Source: Sedimenticola sp.
GTDB taxonomy: Bacteria > Pseudomonadota > Gammaproteobacteria > Chromatiales > Chromatiaceae
NCBI GenBank assembly: GCA_027030425.1
Contig: JALVEW010000013.1
Span: 1-47,844, forward strand
Length of the DNA: 47,844 nucleotides
Direction: 5' to 3'
A program made the translations under genes and the position numbers. Positions 33,850 through 40,279 of this stretch are shown here, piece after piece. The notes under the pieces are model-generated. The model had not been told where the DNA came from and did no database searches. It saw only the letters and a list, made by a program, of their open reading frames with translations. Position 1 is the first letter of the stretch. Every line of letters begins with the position of its first letter.

Positions 33850-33882
33850 GGCCTATAGTGACTGTCCTGACTTCTGCCCAAA

Positions 33883-33998
33883 GGAGGGTGTCGCAAAAGG
33901 CGGCAGCCTCCGCGATGCAGGGATGCATCGTCATTATCGATGGCTGTAAGCCATTGATAATGGAGGAATCGGAAAATCGCACTTGTACGACATCCTCC
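33883..33998. repeat. 116-bp multi-hairpin non-coding element
   Basis: Inverted ends GGAGGGTGTCG (33883-33893) and CGACATCCTCC (33988-33998) enclose two further hairpins. Bases 33913-33930 have perfect 7-bp arms CGATGCA/TGCATCG. Bases 33932-33962 have 14-bp arms with one mismatch around GTA. It fills most of the gap between divergent rep and the LOG-family gene, so promoters for both must lie in or beside it. A core (CGATGGCTGTAAGYCATTG) recurs inverted near 46315-46333. Confidence 0.82.
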
Positions 33999-34032
33999 AA
34001 AGAGCAGAGATTTTAACCTGTAGAGAATACAC

Positions 34033-34752
34033 ATGAACGATTTTTCCTCCATTCGTCCCCGCACCCCGGCCGTGGACGCGGAACTCAACCGTGAATCCTG
34101 GCGGGTGTTCCAGATCATGGCTGAGTTCGTCGAGGGCTTCGAGAAACTCAGCCGCATCCGTCCGGCGGTGAGCATCTTTGGTTCCGCCCGCACCCCGGAG
34201 GAACATCCCTGGTACCAGAAGGCGGAAGAAGTGGCCCGGCTGTTGTCGGAAGCCGGGTTCTCGGTCATCAGCGGTGGCGGCCCCGGTATCATGGAGGCCG
34301 CCAACAAAGGCGCACACGCCGGACCTTCGCCCAGCGTTGGCCTGAACATCGTTCTACCTCATGAACAGCATGGCAACCCTTACCAGGATGTCTCTCTCAC
34401 CTACCGTCATTTCTTTGCCCGCAAGGTCATGTTCATCAAGTACGCCACGGCCTATGTGGTATTACCCGGAGGCTTCGGCACTTTGGACGAGCTGGCAGAA
34501 TGCCTGACCTTGGTGCAAACGGGCAAGGGGCGGCGCATTCCCATCATCCTGGTGGACAGCGCCTTCTGGGGAGGGCTGCTGGACTGGTTCCGCAATACCC
34601 TGTGCGAGGCGGGCACCATCAGCCCCGAGGACATGGACCTGATTCAGGTCTGCGATGAGCCGGAGGCCATCGTGCAGGGTATCTTCGATCATTATGGCGG
34701 ACGCGGATTCGAGCCTTCCGCGGCTGAAAGGGAAATCCTTCTGGAGTTATAA
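34033..34752 (+). CDS. LOG-family protein (TIGR00730-type nucleotide phosphoribohydrolase)
   Basis: A 239-residue Rossmann-type protein. SIFGSARTPEEHPWY and ISGGGPGIMEAANKGA form the nucleotide-binding part, and LPGGFGTLDELAE is the PGGxGTxxE signature of lysine-decarboxylase-like/LOG proteins. Known relatives cleave nucleoside 5'-monophosphates to free base and ribose 5-phosphate. An N-terminal extension of about 35 residues is typical of the longer bacterial subgroup. The next coding frame may begin at its stop. Confidence 0.92.
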   Translation: MNDFSSIRPRTPAVDAELNRESWRVFQIMAEFVEGFEKLSRIRPAVSIFGSARTPEEHPWYQKAEEVARLLSEAGFSVISGGGPGIMEAANKGAHAGPSPSVGLNIVLPHEQHGNPYQDVSLTYRHFFARKVMFIKYATAYVVLPGGFGTLDELAECLTLVQTGKGRRIPIILVDSAFWGGLLDWFRNTLCEAGTISPEDMDLIQVCDEPEAIVQGIFDHYGGRGFEPSAAEREILLEL

Positions 34753-34784
34753 TGGCCCTCCATTCATCCTCCAGGGAACTCTCC

Positions 34785-35093
34785 ATGAAAAATCTGATTT
34801 TGTCCTGCCTGCTGTTGTTCTCGGCCGTTTCCCTGGCGGAAGAACCCGCCCAGCAGCTTCCCCCTGGTGCCGACGGGGGAGAGAACCTGGAGCCCGAGGT
34901 GACCATACGCCAGGAAGAGGGCAAGACGGTTCACGAGTATCGCGTCAATGGCCGCCTGTACATGGTGAAAATCGTGCCCAGGATAGGTCCGCCATATTAC
35001 CTTATGGATACCAACGGTGATGGCGAGATGGATACGCGGGAAGATGACCCCAATGGCGTGGTGCTTCCCCAGTGGATACTCTTTCGCTGGTAA
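34785..35093 (+). CDS. Exported DUF2782-like protein with EF-hand loop
   Basis: ATG 34785 is preceded by AGGGAA and begins a signal peptide (MKNLILSCLLLFSAVSLA); an upstream in-frame ATG at 34752 is less likely. The 102-residue product has the pattern EVTIRQEEGKTVHEYRVNG and LYMVKIVPRIGPPYYLMD seen in small DUF2782 periplasmic proteins. It continues with DTNGDGEMDTRE, a canonical 12-residue EF-hand loop with Asp/Asn/Asp at positions 1, 3 and 5 and Glu at 12. It ends in a conserved-looking WILFRW. The function is unknown; calcium binding is predicted. Confidence 0.85.
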   Translation: MKNLILSCLLLFSAVSLAEEPAQQLPPGADGGENLEPEVTIRQEEGKTVHEYRVNGRLYMVKIVPRIGPPYYLMDTNGDGEMDTREDDPNGVVLPQWILFRW

Positions 35094-35100
35094 CTGAGTC

Positions 35101-35598
35101 TTGATCCGTAAGCTGGAAGCCATAGCCGATTTCACCGGGCGTCTGGTTGCCTGGTTTACTCTGCTCATGGTGCTGATCACCTTTGCGGTGGTGGTGTTGC
35201 GCTATGCCTTCAACACCGGCTGGATCGCCATGCAGGAATCCATCACCTACCTGCATGCCCTGGTGTTCATGCTGGGCGCCGCTTACACCCTGGAGCAGGG
35301 TGGCCATGTGCGCGTTGACATCTTCTATCAGAAATTCAGTGAGAAAGGGCGTGCCTGGGTGAATCTGCTGGGCACAGCGCTGCTGCTCTATCCCTTGATG
35401 ATTTTTATTGCCTGGATCAGCTGGGATTATGTGAGCGAATCCTGGAAGGTGATGGAAGGCTCCCGCGAGGCCGGGGGACTGCCGGGAGTGTTCCTGCTCA
35501 AGACCCTGCTGCTGCTCATGCCTGTGGCCGTAATGCTCCAGGGGCTGGCCCTGATGCTGCGCAGCCTGGCCGTGATACGAGGAAAGCAGGATGGCTGA
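35101..35598 (+). CDS. TRAP transporter small permease (DctQ type)
   Basis: This is the four-helix small membrane subunit of a tripartite ATP-independent periplasmic transporter. TTG 35101 is the likely start, 7 bp after the previous stop, with no strong ribosome site. The 165-residue product has RYAFNTGWIAMQESITYLH and GAAYTLEQGGHVRVDIFY, both typical of DctQ. It overlaps the large permease by 8 bp. No DctP-type binding protein gene is adjacent, so substrate is unknown. Confidence 0.93.
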   Translation: MIRKLEAIADFTGRLVAWFTLLMVLITFAVVVLRYAFNTGWIAMQESITYLHALVFMLGAAYTLEQGGHVRVDIFYQKFSEKGRAWVNLLGTALLLYPLMIFIAWISWDYVSESWKVMEGSREAGGLPGVFLLKTLLLLMPVAVMLQGLALMLRSLAVIRGKQDG

Positions 35599-36970
35599 GT
35601 GGATGCCCTTCATCCTGTTTGGCGTGGTGGCCCTGGTGCTCATGCTGGGCTATCCCGTGGCCTTCACCCTGGGCGGCGTGTCCCTGATCTTTGCCTGGCT
35701 GGGTGAATGGCTGGAGCTGTTCGACGATGCTTTCCTGCAGGCCTTGCCCAACCGTCTCTATGGCGTGATGACCAATGAGACCCTCATCGCCGTCCCTCTG
35801 TTCGTGTTCATGGGGGTGATGCTGGAACGCTCCAAGGTGGCGGAAAGCCTGCTGGATACCATGGCCGACCTGTTCGGCGGCCTGCGCGGCGGGCTGGGGA
35901 TTTCCGTGACCCTGGTGGGCATGCTGCTGGCGGCCAGCACCGGCATCGTGGGTGCCACGGTGGTGACCATGGGCCTGCTGTCCCTGCCCACCATGCTCAA
36001 GCGCCGCTACGACCCGGCGGTGGCGGCGGGCACCATTTGCGCCTCCGGCACCCTGGGGCAGATCATACCGCCCTCCATCGTGCTGGTGCTGCTCGGTGAC
36101 GTGCTGTCTTCCGCCTACCAGCAGGCACAGCTGGACATGGGGAAATGGAACCTGGAAACCGTGTCCGTGGGGGATTTGTTCGTGGGGGCGGTGATTCCCG
36201 GCCTGGGTCTGGTGTTCATGTATCTGCTGTATCTTTTCGGGGTGGCCCTGTTTCAGCCGGAGCGTGTGCCGGAGGCGCCGGCGCGGGAGGAAGGTCAGGC
36301 TTCTCTGTGGTGGCGGGTGCTTACGGTGCTCCTGCCGCCCATGCTGCTCATCGTGGCGGTACTGGGTTCCATTCTTGTGGGAGTGGCCACCCCCACGGAG
36401 GCGGCCTCCGTGGGCGCCGTGGGCGCCATGCTCCTGGCGGCTCAGCGGCGGCAGCTGAACCTGGAATCCCTGCGCGAGGTCATGCGGTCCACGGTACAGG
36501 TTACCAGCATGGTATTCATGATTTTCATCGGCGCGGCGGTATTCTCCCTGGTGTTTCGCGGCTTTGGCGGTGACGACAGGGTAAGTGAACTGCTCACCAA
36601 CCTCCCCGGCGGGGTGGTGGGGGCTGTAGCTGTGGTGATGCTGCTCATGTTCCTGCTGGGCTTCATCCTGGATTTCATCGAGATAACCTTCGTGGTGGTA
36701 CCCATTGTCGGCCCCATCCTGCTGGCCATGGGATTGGATCCCGTTTGGCTGGGCATCATGATTGCCATCAACCTGCAGACATCCTTTCTCACCCCGCCCT
36801 TCGGCTTCGCTCTGTTTTACCTGCGGGGCGTGGCGCCTCCCGAGGTCACCACGGGCGCCATCTACAGAGGTGTGATACCATTTATCGTAATACAGCTCAT
36901 CATGCTCGGCCTTTTGGCGTGGTGGCCCGAGTTGGCAACCTGGCTGCCGGGCGTGGTGTATGCAGAATAA
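35591..36970 (+). CDS. TRAP transporter large permease (DctM type)
   Basis: A 459-residue polytopic protein with about twelve membrane helices, preceded by GAGGAAAGCAGG. NETLIAVPLFVFMGVMLERSKVAE, ASTGIVGATVVTMGLLSLPTML and ASGTLGQIIPPSIVLVLLGD are the DctM family blocks, along with the LTPPFGFALFYLRGV element near the C-terminus. It uses an ion gradient to import a solute delivered by a periplasmic binding protein. The mid-length insert around residues 175-215 (AQLDMGKWNLETVSVGDLF) suggests the larger DctM subclass of marine bacteria, often linked to organic acids or, in some families, taurine-like compounds; substrate remains open. Confidence 0.94.
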   Translation: MAEWMPFILFGVVALVLMLGYPVAFTLGGVSLIFAWLGEWLELFDDAFLQALPNRLYGVMTNETLIAVPLFVFMGVMLERSKVAESLLDTMADLFGGLRGGLGISVTLVGMLLAASTGIVGATVVTMGLLSLPTMLKRRYDPAVAAGTICASGTLGQIIPPSIVLVLLGDVLSSAYQQAQLDMGKWNLETVSVGDLFVGAVIPGLGLVFMYLLYLFGVALFQPERVPEAPAREEGQASLWWRVLTVLLPPMLLIVAVLGSILVGVATPTEAASVGAVGAMLLAAQRRQLNLESLREVMRSTVQVTSMVFMIFIGAAVFSLVFRGFGGDDRVSELLTNLPGGVVGAVAVVMLLMFLLGFILDFIEITFVVVPIVGPILLAMGLDPVWLGIMIAINLQTSFLTPPFGFALFYLRGVAPPEVTTGAIYRGVIPFIVIQLIMLGLLAWWPELATWLPGVVYAE

Positions 36971-37156
36971 CAGCGGGACCGTGGAGGAGCGGCCCGCAAT
37001 AATACCGGAACGGCAGACCGGGTCCTGAAGCCCCGGCTCATGGCGTCCGGTAGGCATGATAGTTTCGCCAGGGGACGGTTCCCAATGGACTGCCTGGCCG
37101 CTCGTCTGCCTTATATCTCGAAATCAATAACTATATCTGAAAATGGGGGGATTGCC

Positions 37157-37711
37157 GTGGCACAACGTATCAGCCTGGGTCTGGCCATAGTCATATTCAT
37201 TGCGGGCGTCATCTTCACCGGCCTGTTCAACATGGGGTTGGCTTACACCAATCAAATGGAGTTCTGCACGTCTTGCCATTCCATGAAAGTCAACCTGGAA
37301 GAATACAAGGAGACGGTGCATTACAAGAGTGCGTCGGGGGTGCGCGCGGTTTGCGCGGACTGTCATGTTCCCAAGGCTTTCGGTCCCAAGATGGTGGCCA
37401 AGGTGCTGGCCTACAAGGATGTGCTGCATGAGATTCTGGGCACACTGGATACCAAGGAAAAATATGAAGCGCATCGCTGGGATATGGCGAATCGAGTCTG
37501 GGCCAAGATGAAGGCCACGGACTCGCGGGAGTGCCGTTCCTGTCACAAATGGGATGCCATGGACCTGGCCGAGCAGGACCGCAGCGCCCGCAAGCGCCAT
37601 GGCCGGGCCCGGGATGAAGGCAAGACCTGTATCGATTGCCATAAGGGCATAGCCCATGAAGAGCCGGATGAGCCGGAAGAAGACGATGAGGAAGCAGCCC
37701 AGGCGGGCTGA
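37157..37711 (+). CDS. NapC/NirT-family tetraheme cytochrome c
   Basis: GTG 37157 has a GGGGGG ribosome site six bases upstream and begins a single membrane anchor (about 5-27). Of 184 residues, four CxxCH haem sites are seen: CTSCH (37), CADCH (66), CRSCH (126) and CIDCH (158). MEFCTSCHSM and the spacing match the NapC/NirT/NrfH family, which takes electrons from quinol to periplasmic reductases. The C-terminus is very acidic (EEPDEPEEDDEE). No partner reductase gene is next to it. The nearby tetra-, di- and heptaheme genes suggest a shared redox network. Confidence 0.94.
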   Translation: MAQRISLGLAIVIFIAGVIFTGLFNMGLAYTNQMEFCTSCHSMKVNLEEYKETVHYKSASGVRAVCADCHVPKAFGPKMVAKVLAYKDVLHEILGTLDTKEKYEAHRWDMANRVWAKMKATDSRECRSCHKWDAMDLAEQDRSARKRHGRARDEGKTCIDCHKGIAHEEPDEPEEDDEEAAQAG

Positions 37712-37746
37712 CGGCAATGGTCATGAACTATGGAGCGAGGCTGCAA

Positions 37747-38691
37747 ATGAATATCCGAATACTGTTTGGAAGCTTGTTGCTGCTGATGTCTTGTTCTCTG
37801 TTTGCGGGTGATCCCGAGCTGGACAGGGAACTCCGCCTGGCGGCCATCGTGGATGATGTGGAGGCCATCGAAAAGCTGCTGGCCAAGGGGGCGGACGTAA
37901 ACAGCGCCAACAAGTACGGGAAGACGGCCCTGATGATGGCGGCGGAAAATGGCAACCTGGCGGCGACTTCGGCCCTGTTGTCTCATGGCGCCGATGTGAA
38001 CCGCAAGACGGTGGCGGACTGCACGGCATTGACCCTGGCGGCGGAGAACGATGAACCCGAGGTAACGGCGCTGCTCATCGAGCGTGGTGCGGACCTGAAC
38101 GCCCGCACCCGGTCCGGGGCCACGGCCCTGCTGCTGGCGGCTCGGTACGGCATCGATGATATGGTGGAACAGCTCCTGTTTCGCGGCGCCAATCCCAATG
38201 ACAGGGACAAGGAAGGCCGCACGCCCCTGATGTTGGCGGCCGCTCATGGGCATGACAAGACGGTAGAGCTTCTGCTCAAGCATGGTGCCAAGGTGAACCT
38301 GGCGGACAAGAAGGGGAAGACCGCCCTCATGTATGCCGTCGAGTCCGGCAACAACATGAACCTGGTCAGGGCCTTGGTGGAGGCTGGAGAGAACGTCAAT
38401 GCCCGTTCCAAAGACGGTGCTACGCCCTTGATCTGGGCGGCGGGCAGCGGGAATGCCCAGGCCGTGGGTTATCTGCTGCAGCAGGGCGCGGACATCAACG
38501 CCCAGGATAATGACGGCACCACGGCCCTGCTGGAAGCGGTGGATGTTCGAGAGCCGGAGGTGGTCAAGGAATTGATCAGCCGGGGGGCGGATGTTTCCAT
38601 CAGGAACAAGGAAGGCAAGACCGTGAAGGATATTGCCCGGGGATTCCGTGACCAGCGATGCATCCAGATACTGGAAGGGGCGAAGCCCTGA
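37747..38691 (+). CDS. Exported ankyrin-repeat protein
   Basis: ATG 37747 has GAGG upstream and starts a signal peptide (MNIRILFGSLLLLMSCSLFA), giving 314 residues; ATG 37723 is an alternative. About nine ankyrin repeats fill the mature protein, each near 33 residues with the G-x-TAL-x-x-AA and LL-x-x-GA-x-(V/I/L)N pattern. Ankyrin stacks bind partner proteins. A periplasmic one next to cytochromes could scaffold or protect redox proteins, as proposed for some ankyrin proteins linked to peroxide defence; this is inference. A strong terminator follows. Confidence 0.92.
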   Translation: MNIRILFGSLLLLMSCSLFAGDPELDRELRLAAIVDDVEAIEKLLAKGADVNSANKYGKTALMMAAENGNLAATSALLSHGADVNRKTVADCTALTLAAENDEPEVTALLIERGADLNARTRSGATALLLAARYGIDDMVEQLLFRGANPNDRDKEGRTPLMLAAAHGHDKTVELLLKHGAKVNLADKKGKTALMYAVESGNNMNLVRALVEAGENVNARSKDGATPLIWAAGSGNAQAVGYLLQQGADINAQDNDGTTALLEAVDVREPEVVKELISRGADVSIRNKEGKTVKDIARGFRDQRCIQILEGAKP

Positions 38692-38722
38692 ACTGCTGGA
38701 TTGCAACCGTGTTATCAAGACT

Positions 38723-38749
38723 AAAGCGCCCGGGAACGGGCGCTTTTTT
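38723..38749. terminator. Rho-independent terminator between convergent genes
   Basis: Stem GCGCCCG / CGGGCGC with GGAA loop, flanked by AAA and six T, so it could act in both directions. It separates the ankyrin gene from the diheme cytochrome gene. Confidence 0.93.
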
Positions 38750-38775
38750 GGTAGGTTTCCGGGTGAACAGGGAGA

Positions 38776-39543
38776 TCAGCGGATCTTCATGGGCCGCCAG
38801 CTGCGGTCGAATCCGTCGAAGTCGTGGTTACGCCAGCCCGGAGGGGCCACGTTTTTCGGCTTCAGGCTGGCCACATAGGAGAGTACAGCCACCTGTTCCG
38901 GCGGCGTGAAATTCTTGATTTGCTTGATCATCTTTTCATCGCCATTGCGCCGTCTGCCGTTGCGAATCCAGTTGAACTGGCGCATCAGATAGCTGTAGTG
39001 CTGCCCCTGGATGCGGGGCACGTGTTCTTCCGGGTCGCCTTCTCCCTCCTTGCCATGACAGTCGGCGCACATCTTGTCATAAATGCGCTTGCCTTCTTCC
39101 AGGTGCAGGGAAAAGCCCTGCTCATTATTCGGCGTCATGGGCATGCTTGCCACATAGGCGGCCACGTCTGCAATTTCCTGGGGACCGCCCAGGGCCCGGC
39201 GCGAGGAAAAGGCGCGCATGATGGGATTATCCCGGTTGCCCGCCCGGAAATCGGCAAGCTGTTTTATGATCACGTTTTTTAGTTGGCCGGCGATCTGGGG
39301 GTAGCCGCTGCCGGGAACCCCCCATCCTTCGGGGCCGTGACAGGTGATGCAGCTAGCCTTGTACAGTTTTTTGCCGTTCTCCACATTTGGGGTGAGCCTT
39401 ATTGCTTCCTCGAATTCATCGGGATCGGTATTCACGGCCAGGGAGGGAATGGAAACTCCTATGGCAATGGTTCCCGCTAACAGGCTGGAAATGATTTTTC
39501 CCTTGTGGGAGGAGACGAATAGGTCGAGTATGCCTTTGCTCAT
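38776..39543 (-). CDS. Diheme cytochrome c (c4-like)
   Basis: A 255-residue exported protein with an N-terminal signal or anchor (about 15-36) and two class I haem domains. Haem sites are CITCH (65-69) and CADCH (159-163). Each domain shows the closing pattern of c4-type cytochromes: IADVAAYVASMPM, and VAVLSYVASLKP at the end. Likely Met ligands are NPIMRAFSS and EKMIKQI. Cytochrome c4-like proteins shuttle electrons to terminal oxidases or reductases. It is longer than soluble c4 (about 190), with an extra C-terminal tail. Confidence 0.93.
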   Translation of the reverse strand: MSKGILDLFVSSHKGKIISSLLAGTIAIGVSIPSLAVNTDPDEFEEAIRLTPNVENGKKLYKASCITCHGPEGWGVPGSGYPQIAGQLKNVIIKQLADFRAGNRDNPIMRAFSSRRALGGPQEIADVAAYVASMPMTPNNEQGFSLHLEEGKRIYDKMCADCHGKEGEGDPEEHVPRIQGQHYSYLMRQFNWIRNGRRRNGDEKMIKQIKNFTPPEQVAVLSYVASLKPKNVAPPGWRNHDFDGFDRSWRPMKIR

Positions 39544-40279
39544 GGCTTGTATCCTGCTGGTTCCGCTTTGTTGTTTCTAAAGGAATCCTCTGGAGAGACC
39601 GGTCAAGAAATCACGTTCCGTGCCCGGAATGAATGCAGAGTTTCCAATATTATGGTTGTGGACAGGGAACTCCTGCCCCTTGGAACAGCCGTGTCAGGCG
39701 GACGGGGCCTGCTGCGCGGAATGGAGTTTCGTGTTCCGGGCAACAGGACAGCCATTTCCCACCCTTCTCTTGGCTGCCGTGTTTCTGCTGCAAGGATATA
39801 CGATACTGCCTTAATACCCCATTACAAAGACTACTTCATGTGTTTGAAGTTGTCATTGATGCAGGTCATGAGGGCCCAGCTCCTTCAAGGTGTCGCCTCC
39901 CGTGATGCGCAGGGGGTGGAAAATCATAATTTCATTATCCGTTAATATACTAACATATTGTTTTTGAAGAATATTTTTGTTGAACACCTGAATCAGGGGT
40001 GTTATTCTTCAACCGTTGCCTTCATCAAGAGCAAAGATGTACCAAAGGAGGCGAATTTGGAGGGGGGTGTTGCCAACGGACGGCAACATCAAAATTCGAT
40101 AAACGCGGGAAATCTTTGAACTGTCCATATAGACGATCCTGAAACTGTGTACCGTGGCTGGCTTGGGCCAGCGTTTGATTCATGTGTGTTTGGTGTTTTA
40201 CCAGGGAATTGCCGGTTTCAGTCAGGATTCTGTCGTTGATGGCAGCATCTCAGGGGTCTCCCGATAACAGGGGGTTATC
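39544..40279. other. 736-bp AT-rich intergenic region with long inverted repeat
   Basis: No convincing gene is present between the divergent diheme and heptaheme cytochrome genes; a 132-codon open frame at 39547-39945 lacks a start signal and coding character. The part from about 39940 is AT-rich. An inverted repeat at 39964-40012 pairs TTGAAGAATA with TATTCTTCAA and has an inner ACACC/GGTGT stem, with imperfect pairing between. Promoters for both genes should lie here, and the repeat is a candidate regulator-binding or RNA structure. Confidence 0.7.

Noticed and set aside
35516-37057. 513-codon open frame antisense to the TRAP permease
   Set aside because: His/Gln-rich low-complexity translation typical of antisense to GC-rich membrane-protein genes.
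39547-39945. 132-codon frame in the long intergenic region
   Set aside because: It lacks a plausible start signal, and its composition and translation do not resemble a protein.
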